Source: Gammaproteobacteria bacterium
GTDB taxonomy: Bacteria; Pseudomonadota; Gammaproteobacteria; Burkholderiales; Thiobacillaceae
Length of the DNA: 64,000 bases
Assembly (NCBI GenBank): GCA_018820765.1
Contig: JAHJNN010000007.1
Location: forward strand, 1 to 64,000
Direction of reading: 5' to 3'
Shown here one piece after another: positions 43,397 through 50,573 of the stretch (the first letter of the stretch is position 1; the number at the start of each line of letters is the position of its first letter). Both the position numbers and the translations under genes were made by a program. The notes beneath the pieces were generated by a model, which worked only from the letters and a program-made list of their open reading frames with translations, was not told where the DNA came from and searched no databases.

Positions 43397-43944
43397 GGCT
43401 GGCGTGGCGCCTCGCGTCCCAGCAGAATCAGAAAGAACACCAGACAGGCCGCCACCAGCAGCACCGGCAATACCGTGCCGTGCAGCACCCCGAACCAGGC
43501 GCGGTTATTCAGGAAGGCATGCCAGAGCACCACGATGCGCATCTGATTGAGCGCGAACACCAGCAGCGTTCCGGCAATCAGGCCAGGCAGGCGCGTGCGC
43601 CAGGCGAAGGGATAGGCGATGAAAGCCGCCGCCAGCAGGAACAGGGTTTCCATCCCTTCGCAGCCGTTGAGGATATTGAGCCGCCCCGCCGCGGCCACCA
43701 GGCGGTGCCCTTCGGCATGCACCTGAAATGCCGGCCACAACCGGTCGATGATCCATGCAGCCGGGCGGACGGTGAGTTCATCGATGAACACCCGCTCCAC
43801 CGCAGAGTCCCGCCCCATCTCCCAGCCGTATTGCAGGGCGAAAAAAACGGCCAGAAAAATCAGCAGCACACGCCAGGGCTGTCGTCGCCGCGCTTGCGCG
43901 CGCGACTCGGCTTCGATGATTTCGGAATGGCTTGGAGGATGCAT
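43393..43944 (-). CDS. xrtH: exosortase H (XrtH)
   Basis: This 183-residue integral-membrane cysteine transpeptidase is short, as is typical of XrtH. The exosortase triad is visible: C95 in NGCEGME, R136 in LNQMRIV and H155 in VLHGTVLP. Membrane segments flank each motif. I use the ATG at 43944; the 35 upstream codons are Arg-rich and unlike an exosortase N-terminus. It recognises IPTLxxW-like C-terminal signals; the neighbouring subtilase is its obvious substrate candidate. The PEP-CTERM proteins of the window would need a different exosortase encoded elsewhere. Confidence 0.88.
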   Translation of the reverse strand: MHPPSHSEIIEAESRAQARRRQPWRVLLIFLAVFFALQYGWEMGRDSAVERVFIDELTVRPAAWIIDRLWPAFQVHAEGHRLVAAAGRLNILNGCEGMETLFLLAAAFIAYPFAWRTRLPGLIAGTLLVFALNQMRIVVLWHAFLNNRAWFGVLHGTVLPVLLVAACLVFFLILLGREAPRQP

Positions 43945-44069
43945 GCAGGCAATACTAGCGCGCCAATGTTGTCGCCTTGTGTTGCGGTAGCGCCGGTTCC
44001 AGCGGCGGCCGCGTAATCGCCTCAACGCCGGCAGGGCTCGAATGAGCACTGTCCGTACTGGAATCCGCC

Positions 44070-44150
44070 AAAAAACGGGCGGCCCGAAGGCCGCCCGTTT
44101 CGCTTAATGCTTACCGCTTGCTGCTTACTTCACCACTTGCGACGTGCACG
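44070..44150 (-). terminator. terminator duplicated with a PEP-CTERM gene end
   Basis: 44072-44150 repeats 38297-38375 (terminator stem plus the last codons of a PEP-CTERM gene) with few changes. Here it ends the metallophosphatase transcript. The hairpin is at 44076-44098 with an A run on its left, giving a U tract for leftward RNA. Confidence 0.8.
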
Positions 44151-44174
44151 CCGGCGCGCGGCCGGCGGCTCCGC

Positions 44175-45203
44175 TCACCGCGGGAACAAATTGGCCTTCA
44201 CGATATGCGGTTCGACGCGGAACACGTTGGAGTCGCGCGGATTGACGAACACTTCGACCCAATGGACGTTCTGCGCGCCGAAGTTTTCCACGCGCGTGAC
44301 GTTCTCCAGCATCTGGCGGCCCGACGGCTGGACCGGAGCGGCGAGCGGCTTGTCGACGCGGAAGTAATGGCTGTCGCCATGCGCCAGCAACACCGGCTTG
44401 CCGAACGCGATAGCCTGCTGCGTGATGCGCTCGAGCACCTTGTTGAAGCCTTGGCGCTCTGGGTCGGTAGACGGCAGGTCGAACCTGGGGTTGGCCTGCA
44501 TGGCGATCATCACGCCGGCGGCTCTGCGCGCGTCGGCCTGCGCGAACACCTCGTCGACCCACGCCAGCGCAGCTGCTTCGCGCGCCTGGACTTCGGCCAG
44601 GCGGTCGGGACGCGGCGCATCGTAGCTGTCGGCCGGGTCGATCTGGTTCCACGGGTCGAGGCCGTTGTTGCTGCCGACCACGTGCAGCGTCGCCATCATG
44701 GCGCCGTTGAAGCTCCACATCATGTTCTCGACGTAGTCCTCGAAGCCTGCCATCGCTGCCTGGGTGCGCACCGGGAAGCGATGCTGGCCGCCGGTCATGC
44801 CGGGAACCGGGTAGAAGATCTCACGGAATTTGGCCAGGCGCTCGGTCGGCAGATAGTTGCCGTTGTTGGTGCGGTGGCAGTCCGTCCAGTCGTTGTCGCC
44901 CGGCGTCACGATCACGCCGTCGCGCAGGGTCTGGAACTGGTCGAAGCGCTTGTGCAGCAACGCGTCGTCGCAACGCTCGCTGCCGGCCTTGACGTCGCCG
45001 GTATGCACAACGAAACGCACATGCGGCGCCGCATTGATGTTCGAAATCACCTGATCGAATTTCGTCTCGACCGACGTGCCGTAGGGCACGTCGCCGATCA
45101 GCGCAAACGAGGCCGAGCCATGGCGCCAGCCGTCCGCCGCGGCATGCGTGCCCAACGTCATCAGCACCGCTGCAGCCAGCATGCCCAGGGTATGTTTCTT
45201 CAT
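44175..45203 (-). CDS. exported metallophosphoesterase family protein
   Basis: This 342-residue protein has a signal peptide (MKKHTLGMLAAAVLMTLGTH to AAAD). The calcineurin-like motifs are FALIGDVPYG, HTGDVKAGSE, TPGDNDWTDC and, near the C-terminus, LLAHGDSHYF, giving the expected D/H/N metal ligands. It is a probable periplasmic or secreted phosphomonoesterase or diesterase. There is no sorting tail. The 3' end is partly duplicated at 40051-40170. An operator palindrome lies 82 bp upstream. Confidence 0.87.
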   Translation of the reverse strand: MKKHTLGMLAAAVLMTLGTHAAADGWRHGSASFALIGDVPYGTSVETKFDQVISNINAAPHVRFVVHTGDVKAGSERCDDALLHKRFDQFQTLRDGVIVTPGDNDWTDCHRTNNGNYLPTERLAKFREIFYPVPGMTGGQHRFPVRTQAAMAGFEDYVENMMWSFNGAMMATLHVVGSNNGLDPWNQIDPADSYDAPRPDRLAEVQAREAAALAWVDEVFAQADARRAAGVMIAMQANPRFDLPSTDPERQGFNKVLERITQQAIAFGKPVLLAHGDSHYFRVDKPLAAPVQPSGRQMLENVTRVENFGAQNVHWVEVFVNPRDSNVFRVEPHIVKANLFPR

Positions 45204-45234
45204 TTCAGCGCTCCGGATAATCAAAGGAACGCCG

Positions 45235-45300
45235 AGCTTACCGACTGAACATGATAGGCCGATGTCGTGGTCGGCCTCCGGGGCTGACCCGTTCGGCTTA
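45235..45300 (-). promoter_or_regulatory. operator palindrome and -10 of the metallophosphatase gene
   Basis: TGACCC-GTTC-GGCTTA (45285-45300) is a slightly degenerate family member. TAAGCT (45235-45240, minus strand) is centred 55 bp from it. Confidence 0.5.
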
Positions 45301-45310
45301 TGCAGGTTTC

Positions 45311-45420
45311 GAGATTCAAGACACACGATTCAAGAGGCAAGTTACAAGGCTCAAGGGGGCGAGCGGCTGCATGCCAGGCCACGATTTACTTGCAACTTGC
45401 GTCTTGAAACTTGAAACTTC
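45311..45420. repeat. CAAGTT heptad inverted element, copy D
   Basis: The left arm GATTCAAGACACACGATTCA.. and the right arm CTTGCAACTTGCGTCTTGAA.. enclose a centre (GCGAGCGGCTGCATGCC) like that of copy C. It ends 7 bp before the rhomboid start codon. Confidence 0.7.
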
Positions 45421-45427
45421 CGTTGTC

Positions 45428-46021
45428 ATGCCGCCGATCACCCTCGCTCTCATCCTGCTGAACGTCCTGGTCTATGCGCTCGGCATGGCCACCGGCCCGG
45501 AAATCGTGCGCGTGTTCGGACTGTGGCCGCCGGGATCGGGGGGTGCGTTTCATGTCTGGCAACTGGTCACCTACAGCTTTGTGCATGGCACGCTGCTGCA
45601 CCTCGCCTTCAACATGATCGCCGTCTGGATGTTCGGCGCCGCGCTGGAAAAACGCTGGGGCGACCTGCGCTACCTGCTGACCTACCTGATCAGCGTCGTC
45701 GTCGCCGCCATGACGCAGATCGCCGTCAGCGGCTATTTCCTGCACGCCAGCGGCCCCGTCGTCGGCGCATCGGGCGGCGTGTTCGGCCTGCTGCTGGCCT
45801 ATGCGATGTACTTTCCCACCCGGGTCATCAGCATCGTCTTCCTGCCCTTCATCCAGATCCCCGCGCGCACCTTCGTACTCGGCTACGGCGCCGTCGAACT
45901 GTTACTGGGAGTCACCGGCACCGCCGCCGGCGTCGCCCACTTCGCCCATCTGGGCGGGCTGTTCGGCGGCTGGCTCAGCGTGCAGTATTTTCGGGGGCGC
46001 GGGGTATTCGGCAGGCGCTAG
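45428..46021 (+). CDS. rhomboid family intramembrane serine protease
   Basis: This 197-residue protein has six hydrophobic segments. The catalytic serine is S115 in GASGGVFG and the histidine lies in HFAHLGGLFGG (H171 or H174); the HGTLLHLAFNM segment is the conserved H-x4-N-type helix. Rhomboids cut substrate transmembrane helices. I use the ATG at 45428, since upstream codons translate repeat element D. No ribosome-binding site is visible because the repeat occupies that position, so translation may be weak or leaderless. Confidence 0.9.
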   Translation: MPPITLALILLNVLVYALGMATGPEIVRVFGLWPPGSGGAFHVWQLVTYSFVHGTLLHLAFNMIAVWMFGAALEKRWGDLRYLLTYLISVVVAAMTQIAVSGYFLHASGPVVGASGGVFGLLLAYAMYFPTRVISIVFLPFIQIPARTFVLGYGAVELLLGVTGTAAGVAHFAHLGGLFGGWLSVQYFRGRGVFGRR

Positions 46022-46061
46022 GGCGCCCACCCTGTCTCATGAAACCTGCCCACCAGACAAA

Positions 46062-46433
46062 TTACGTACGATGCAGCGGCAATAGGCGCAGGCGTGTACG
46101 AGTTGGGTCGACTGTCAGCAAAGCGCCTTCCCGCAGTTCAGACTCCATCTGGCGCAGCGCGGCAGCAACCTGAGTGCCGATTGTGTCCGGGTTGACGTCC
46201 TCTGCGCGAATTTGCACGACACTGGGCTTCTCGCCATGCGTTGCAGCCAGAATCGCGCTGAAATCAAGGTCGTGGGTGAGCACGACATAATCGTTTGCCG
46301 CCGCATAGGTCATGATTTCGGAATCTGGCGCATTGACCTTCCCGACTTCCGACCAATGGGCAGCTTGCATACCCAATCCGCTTAGCAAACCCACCCAGCG
46401 CGGCGACAGGTTCATGTCAACGAGCACTTTCAT
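46062..46433 (-). CDS. DUF5615 PIN-like toxin candidate
   Basis: This 123-residue protein starts MKVLVDMNLSPRWVGLLSGL, the PIN-fold opening with the first acidic residue at D6; THDLDFSAIL supplies further acidic residues. DUF5615 proteins are predicted ribonuclease toxins paired with DUF433 proteins. Its ATG overlaps the stop of the DUF433 gene (ATGA), supporting a toxin-antitoxin pair. Confidence 0.85.
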   Translation of the reverse strand: MKVLVDMNLSPRWVGLLSGLGMQAAHWSEVGKVNAPDSEIMTYAAANDYVVLTHDLDFSAILAATHGEKPSVVQIRAEDVNPDTIGTQVAAALRQMESELREGALLTVDPTRTRLRLLPLHRT

Positions 46434-46663
46434 GCGTTGGCCAGCATGACCTCGCGTTCCTCGGCACGCCAGGCGGCATAGCGCAGTGCCTGCATGATGT
46501 CTTCACGTTCGAGGTAGGGATAGTCTGCGAGGATTTCTTCAATGCTGCGCCCCGCACCGACTTGTCCCACAACCATGCCAACCGTGACGCGCATCCCGCG
46601 AATGCAGGCTTTTCCCCCCATCACATCGGGTTGCTGGGTAATGCGATCGAGTCCCTGTGTCAT
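46430..46663 (-). CDS. DUF433 antitoxin-like protein
   Basis: This 77-residue protein has the typical DUF433 core: DVMGGKACIRGMRVTVGMVV, then EEILADYPYLEREDIMQAL. The domain contains a helix-turn-helix and is thought to bind both DNA and the DUF5615 partner. The ATG at 46663 gives the family length; 32 upstream in-frame codons are not conserved in character. It lies downstream of galE. Confidence 0.85.
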   Translation of the reverse strand: MTQGLDRITQQPDVMGGKACIRGMRVTVGMVVGQVGAGRSIEEILADYPYLEREDIMQALRYAAWRAEEREVMLANA

Positions 46664-46792
46664 GGCCGCTCCCGAATCAAATGCACTCAATAAATGCGCC
46701 AAGCATAGTCCAGAACCTGAAAGCTGGCACACAGCCCCCCCATCCAGCTTCAGCCACAACTTGCGCCCTGCCTCTCGTAACCTGCACCTGCC

Positions 46793-47803
46793 TTACGCGT
46801 ACCCGTCCGGGTTCCCCGACTGCCAGCGCCAGGCATCTGCGCACATCCGCGCCAGGTCGTATTCCGCGCGCCAGCCCAGCTCCTGCTCTGCCCGCGTCGG
46901 ATCGGCCCAGCATTGCGCGACGTCCCCTGCGCGGCGCGCGACGATCCGGTACGGCACCGGCTTGCCGCTGGCCGCCTCGAAGGCATGCACCATGTCGAGC
47001 ACGCTCACCCCGCGTCCGGTGCCCAGGTTCCAGGTTTGCACCCCGCCCAGCTGCTGCAGCCTGTTCAGCGCCGCCACATGCCCGCGCGCCAGGTCGACCA
47101 CGTGGATGTAGTCGCGCACGCCGGTGCCGTCCGGCGTCGGGTAGTCGCCGCCGAACACGTTGAGATGCGGCCGGCGCCCCACCGCCACCTGCGCCACAAA
47201 CGGCATCAGGTTGTTGGGAATGCCGCGCGGATCCTCGCCGATGAGCCCCGATTCGTGCGCGCCCACCGGATTGAAATAGCGCAGCAGTGCAATGTTCCAG
47301 CCCGCATCCGCTCGCGCCACGTCGCGCAGCATCTGCTCGATGAAGAGCTTGGACCAGCCATAGGGATTGGTTGCCGACAGCGGAAAATCCTCGGTGATCG
47401 GCACCGTCGCCGGGTCGCCGTACACCGTGGCCGACGACGAAAACACCACCGCCTTCACCCCCGCTGCCGCCATCTCCTCGAACAGCGCGATGCTGCCCGC
47501 GATGTTGTTGTCGTAATACAGCAGCGGCTTGTCCACCGACTCGCCCACCGCCTTCAGTCCGGCAAAATGCACCACCGCGTCGAACGCATGGCCGGCGAAC
47601 AATGCGCGCAGCGCCGCACGGTCGCGGATGTCGCCCTGCACGAAGTCCACCGGCCGGCCCGCAATCTGCGCCACCCGCTCCAGCGACTTCACGCTGCTGT
47701 TCGACAGATTGTCGAACACCACCACCTCGTGCCCCGCCGCCAGGCATTCCACTGCGGTGTGCGATCCGATGTAGCCGGCACCGCCGGTCAGCAACACTTT
47801 CAA
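46793..47803 (-). CDS. galE: UDP-glucose 4-epimerase
   Basis: This roughly 336-residue short-chain dehydrogenase interconverts UDP-glucose and UDP-galactose, supplying galactose for the exopolysaccharide. The NAD motif GGAGYIGSH is at about 7-15; the catalytic serine/tyrosine region is SSSATVYG and Y-G-W-S-K (YxxxK). The start is best taken as TTG at 47803: GGAGG (47811-47815) sits 7 nt before it, whereas the ATG at 47818 would contain that ribosome-binding site inside its own coding sequence. The alternative start adds only five residues. Confidence 0.93.
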   Translation of the reverse strand: MKVLLTGGAGYIGSHTAVECLAAGHEVVVFDNLSNSSVKSLERVAQIAGRPVDFVQGDIRDRAALRALFAGHAFDAVVHFAGLKAVGESVDKPLLYYDNNIAGSIALFEEMAAAGVKAVVFSSSATVYGDPATVPITEDFPLSATNPYGWSKLFIEQMLRDVARADAGWNIALLRYFNPVGAHESGLIGEDPRGIPNNLMPFVAQVAVGRRPHLNVFGGDYPTPDGTGVRDYIHVVDLARGHVAALNRLQQLGGVQTWNLGTGRGVSVLDMVHAFEAASGKPVPYRIVARRAGDVAQCWADPTRAEQELGWRAEYDLARMCADAWRWQSGNPDGYA

Positions 47804-47942
47804 TTCGCTTCCTCCCATTCGTTAATTTGTTTCCGGCAGACACCTTCCCCGTCCCGGCTTGTCCACCCGAATCCTGCCCGTCAAGCCCTGGACACCGCTT
47901 CCGACGGTGTTCGAGTAAATCGAAGCGACAAGTATCCGGCGG

Positions 47943-48239
47943 TTAACTGCGTGCTCGCCACAGCGTCGGATTGCGCGCGCTATGGAACACCGCGAGTACG
48001 ACTATCGTTTCCGCGCGAATCCTGAAATAAATGTAATAAGGAAAGCGCCGCACAACCGCCTTGCGAACGCCATTGAGCACCTCGGGAAAAGAACTTGGGT
48101 TGCCGGCAATCAAGTGCAACAGCCGTTCGACCTCAGCGAGAAAAGCACCACCAAGACCCGGCTGCTCCCGTTCATACCAATCAGCTGCTGAATCGAACTC
48201 CTGCCTGGCTTGAGGCCGGAAGACCACGCCCCTGGTCAT
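47943..48239 (-). CDS. RelE/ParE family toxin
   Basis: This 98-residue protein has the ParE-type core: ARQEFDSAADWYEREQPGLG, then VRRFPYYIYFRI and VLAVFHSARNP. Such toxins target gyrase or ribosome-bound mRNA. It overlaps the end of the partner antitoxin gene by 4 bp, the usual antitoxin-first order. Confidence 0.88.
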   Translation of the reverse strand: MTRGVVFRPQARQEFDSAADWYEREQPGLGGAFLAEVERLLHLIAGNPSSFPEVLNGVRKAVVRRFPYYIYFRIRAETIVVLAVFHSARNPTLWRARS

Positions 48240-48466
48240 TTTTTCCAGCGTTCAACTGCATCACCCTTGATCTCATCCCATGTCGCGACGTTCGCTGGCG
48301 ATGCATCGTCTTCAGACATGCGGCCTTCGATCTCTTGCTTCTCGTCGGCAGTCGGTGGCAGCAAGCCCACCTCGCGTGCGATGGAATCCCAGATTTCCTG
48401 CACCAGTGTCACGCGCTGCTCAATTGGGAGACGATCAATCCCCAAATCACGAAGTACATGGCCCAT
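48236..48466 (-). CDS. addiction-module antitoxin component
   Basis: This 76-residue protein contains LPIEQRVTLVQEIWDSIARE, the hallmark of the putative addiction-module component family paired with ParE-type toxins, and an acidic C-terminus for toxin binding. The ATG at 48466 has a strong AAGGAG ribosome-binding site. Confidence 0.87.
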   Translation of the reverse strand: MGHVLRDLGIDRLPIEQRVTLVQEIWDSIAREVGLLPPTADEKQEIEGRMSEDDASPANVATWDEIKGDAVERWKK

Positions 48467-48501
48467 GTCAATCTCCTTAACCGATCCGAATTCATTATCC
48501 G

Positions 48502-48694
48502 TCACATCCCGGTCAATGCACCCGCGCGTGGCACGAACTTCCCCGGACATGGCTGGAACCGTCTCTCCCTGATCAACGCTGCCCGCAACGATGCCCACCT
48601 GCCGGCCGCCGACCGGTTCACAGTCGCCCATATTGCCTGCCTCCACTTGACGCAGGCGAATCCGGATGCGCGCTTGTGCGACTTTATCCCGCAC
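48502..48694 (-). pseudogene. decayed RelE/HigB-type toxin remnant
   Basis: One frame encodes RDKVAQARIRIRLRQVEAGN then MGDCEPVG, closely like the start of addiction-module killer proteins (A-x-ARI-x-x-RI..GN-x-GD-x-x-PVG). After that the expected G-x-ELRI..GPGYRVYF segment is absent from the frame, while another frame contains a weak echo (CPGKFVPRAG) before a TGA. At least one frameshift is needed; no start codon with a ribosome-binding site remains. Confidence 0.45.
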
Positions 48695-48743
48695 AGATTG
48701 CCGGCAAGGCGGCAATGTCTGCATCCAGATCGGCGCTTCTGGT

Positions 48744-49034
48744 TTATGCGGCCAGTTTTCTGAGTACTTCAGGTGCCACCGCCGCCACGCGCAACAGGGT
48801 TCGCGCCGCCCCAGTGGGCTCGCGCCGCCCTTGCTCCCACTCCTGCAAGGTGCGCACCGATACCCCCAGCAGTGCCGCGAATTGAGCCTGCGATAGCCCA
48901 GAAGCGTTGCGCGCCTCTACAATGGGCGAAACCTCAATATGGGTCGTCCGTGCGGCGCGTCCGGTCTTCATCTGGCGCACCGATTGCAGAAGCTTTTGCC
49001 CAAGCTCTTCGCCGGTCATGGATTTGTCAGTCAT
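48744..49034 (-). CDS. helix-turn-helix antitoxin (NadS/HigA-like)
   Basis: This 96-residue protein has an Xre-type helix-turn-helix, ARNASGLSQAQFAALLGVSV then RTLQEWEQGRREPTGAARTL. The ATG at 49034 follows GAGGAG by 7 nt. It is the usual partner of HigB-1-type toxins; the adjacent toxin gene is frameshifted, so this antitoxin may be an orphan. Confidence 0.85.
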   Translation of the reverse strand: MTDKSMTGEELGQKLLQSVRQMKTGRAARTTHIEVSPIVEARNASGLSQAQFAALLGVSVRTLQEWEQGRREPTGAARTLLRVAAVAPEVLRKLAA

Positions 49035-49340
49035 GGTCAAGCTCCTCTTTAATGGCTTTCAGCAAATTCGCTGGGATGTTTCCGCGCACCGCCTTGGCAT
49101 AGATCACCAGCAACCAGATCACGCCGTTTTCCAGCCGGTTGAAATAAATTACCCGCACCCCGCCGCGCTTACCCATGCCAGAACGCGACCAGCGCACCTT
49201 GCGGCAGCCACCAGAGCCTGGGATCACGTCGCCAGCCAGCGGATTGGCTGCATCCAGCCAATAAATTCGAGCCGCTCATCCTCAGACCAGATCGACTTCG
49301 CATCGGCGGCAAAGACTTCGGTTTCACCAACGGTGTGCAT
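49027..49340 (-). pseudogene. HigB-like RelE-family toxin, frameshifted
   Basis: From the ATG at 49340 the frame reads MHTVGETEVFAADAKSIWSE and continues into EFIGW, then stops. A -1 shift near 49267 restores WLDAANPLAGDVIPGSGGCR and the conserved remainder (RKVRWSRSGMGKRGGVRVIY) to the stop at 49027. A single missing base therefore breaks an otherwise well-preserved toxin; sequencing error is the alternative. It overlaps the antitoxin start. Confidence 0.75.
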
Positions 49341-49425
49341 GACCTAAACCATACGTCAGCGACGTATTAATGTCAACGGTGTCAAAGAGGAGTTGGGGGG
49401 ATTACCCAAGGCACGGGACCGACAT

Positions 49426-50211
49426 TCAGTCACGCCCCAGCAACAACTGCCGAGCCGCGCCCAGAATGAACAGCGTATTCGTCACCAGATACCGCTTCCA
49501 CAGCCGCCCCGGCTCGGATAGCAAACGGTGCAGCCATTCCAGCCCGTTGTCGCGCATCCAGGCCGGCGCGCGCTGCACCGTGCCGGCGTGGAAATCGAAC
49601 GCCGCGCCCACCCCGATCATCACCGCCTTGACCCGCAAGGGGCTTGCATCAAAGGCATCGCTCCCGCGATGCTCGGCCATCCAGCGTTCCTGCTTGGGGC
49701 AGCCCAGGCCCACGAACACGATGCCCGCGCCACTGGCGTTGATGCGGTCCACCGCCGCCGCGTCCTCCTCCGGCGTCAGCGCGCGGAACGGCGGCGACTC
49801 CATCGTGATGCGCAACTCGGGAAACGCCGCCAACAAGCGCCGCTCCAGCAAACCCAGCGTCGCCTCGGTGCTGCCGTAGCAATACACCGGCAGATATTCT
49901 GCCGCCGCCCGCTCGCACAGCGCCCACATCAGATCCGGTCCGCTAATGCGCGGCTGCCCCGCAAACCCCTGCCGCCGCAGCATCCACGCCACCGGCGCGC
50001 CGTCCGGCGTCGCCATGTCCGAACCATTGATGATGTCGCGATACCCCGCATCGCGCGACGCGCTCACCACCACATGCACATTGCAGATCGTCACATAGCG
50101 GCTTTCGTGCGCATGCGCCCAGCCGAGCAGACGCGCCATCGCGGCGTCCCACGACAGCGCGTCGATCTGTGCGCCCAGCACCTGCCCTGTTTTGCGATGC
50201 TGAAGCGTCAA
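49426..50211 (-). CDS. WecB/TagA/CpsF family glycosyltransferase
   Basis: This 261-residue protein is predicted to transfer N-acetylmannosamine(uronate) or a related sugar onto a lipid-linked acceptor in polysaccharide synthesis. Family motifs are TICNVHVVVSA, GSDMATPDGAPVAW, VYCYGST, and VFVGLGCPKQERWM with VKAVMIGVGAAFDFHAGTV. It is full length. Its first part is a close duplicate of 50910-51179. Its ATG overlaps the end of the vapC-like gene (ATGA), so it is now transcribed with the toxin-antitoxin pair. Confidence 0.9.
   Translation of the reverse strand: MTLQHRKTGQVLGAQIDALSWDAAMARLLGWAHAHESRYVTICNVHVVVSASRDAGYRDIINGSDMATPDGAPVAWMLRRQGFAGQPRISGPDLMWALCERAAAEYLPVYCYGSTEATLGLLERRLLAAFPELRITMESPPFRALTPEEDAAAVDRINASGAGIVFVGLGCPKQERWMAEHRGSDAFDASPLRVKAVMIGVGAAFDFHAGTVQRAPAWMRDNGLEWLHRLLSEPGRLWKRYLVTNTLFILGAARQLLLGRD
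49914..50183. repeat. 270-bp direct repeat, copy 1 (inside the intact wecB-type gene)
   Basis: Nearly identical, about six differences, to 50910-51179. It encodes the N-terminal region from GAQIDALSW to PDLMWALC. Confidence 0.88.
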
Positions 50212-50573
50212 GTCAGTTCTACGGCCTGCACATTCAGGCCAGGCACGATATGGAGTTGTTGATCGTTAGTCAGCAAAGTGGCGCCTGCATCCAGGGCTGT
50301 TGCCGCAATCAGGGCATCGGGCAGTTTCAGGCGAAACTGCCGTCGCAGCGAAATCGTCCGATCCCGAATCGCGTCCGTCAGCGGATACCGGGCGATCTCA
50401 TCCAGAAAACCACGCACAACCTGATCGTCGTCCGGGGAAAGCGCGGGAAAGGACAGCAACTCGATTTCAGTAATAACCGACACCCCGAAATCGCCCTGCG
50501 GCAAAGAATGCCGTAGTCGACCGCCCAGCAGATAAATCACTACATTGGTATCGAGCAGGAATTTCACTGCCAT
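50208..50573 (-). CDS. PIN-domain toxin (VapC-like)
   Basis: This 121-residue protein opens FLLDTNVVIYLLGG (first acidic residue of the PIN site). It has SVITEIELLSFP (Glu), KLPDALIAATAL (Asp) and LLTNDQQL (last Asp), so all four catalytic acids are present. It is a predicted Mg-dependent ribonuclease. It overlaps the antitoxin gene by 10 bp and the following wecB-type gene by 4 bp. Confidence 0.9.
   Translation of the reverse strand: MAVKFLLDTNVVIYLLGGRLRHSLPQGDFGVSVITEIELLSFPALSPDDDQVVRGFLDEIARYPLTDAIRDRTISLRRQFRLKLPDALIAATALDAGATLLTNDQQLHIVPGLNVQAVELT

Noticed and set aside
44125-44718. Alternative minus-strand frame ending after the duplicated PEP-CTERM tail
   Set aside because: Out of frame with the metallophosphatase and Arg-rich; the tail is a duplicated scrap, not a working sorting signal.
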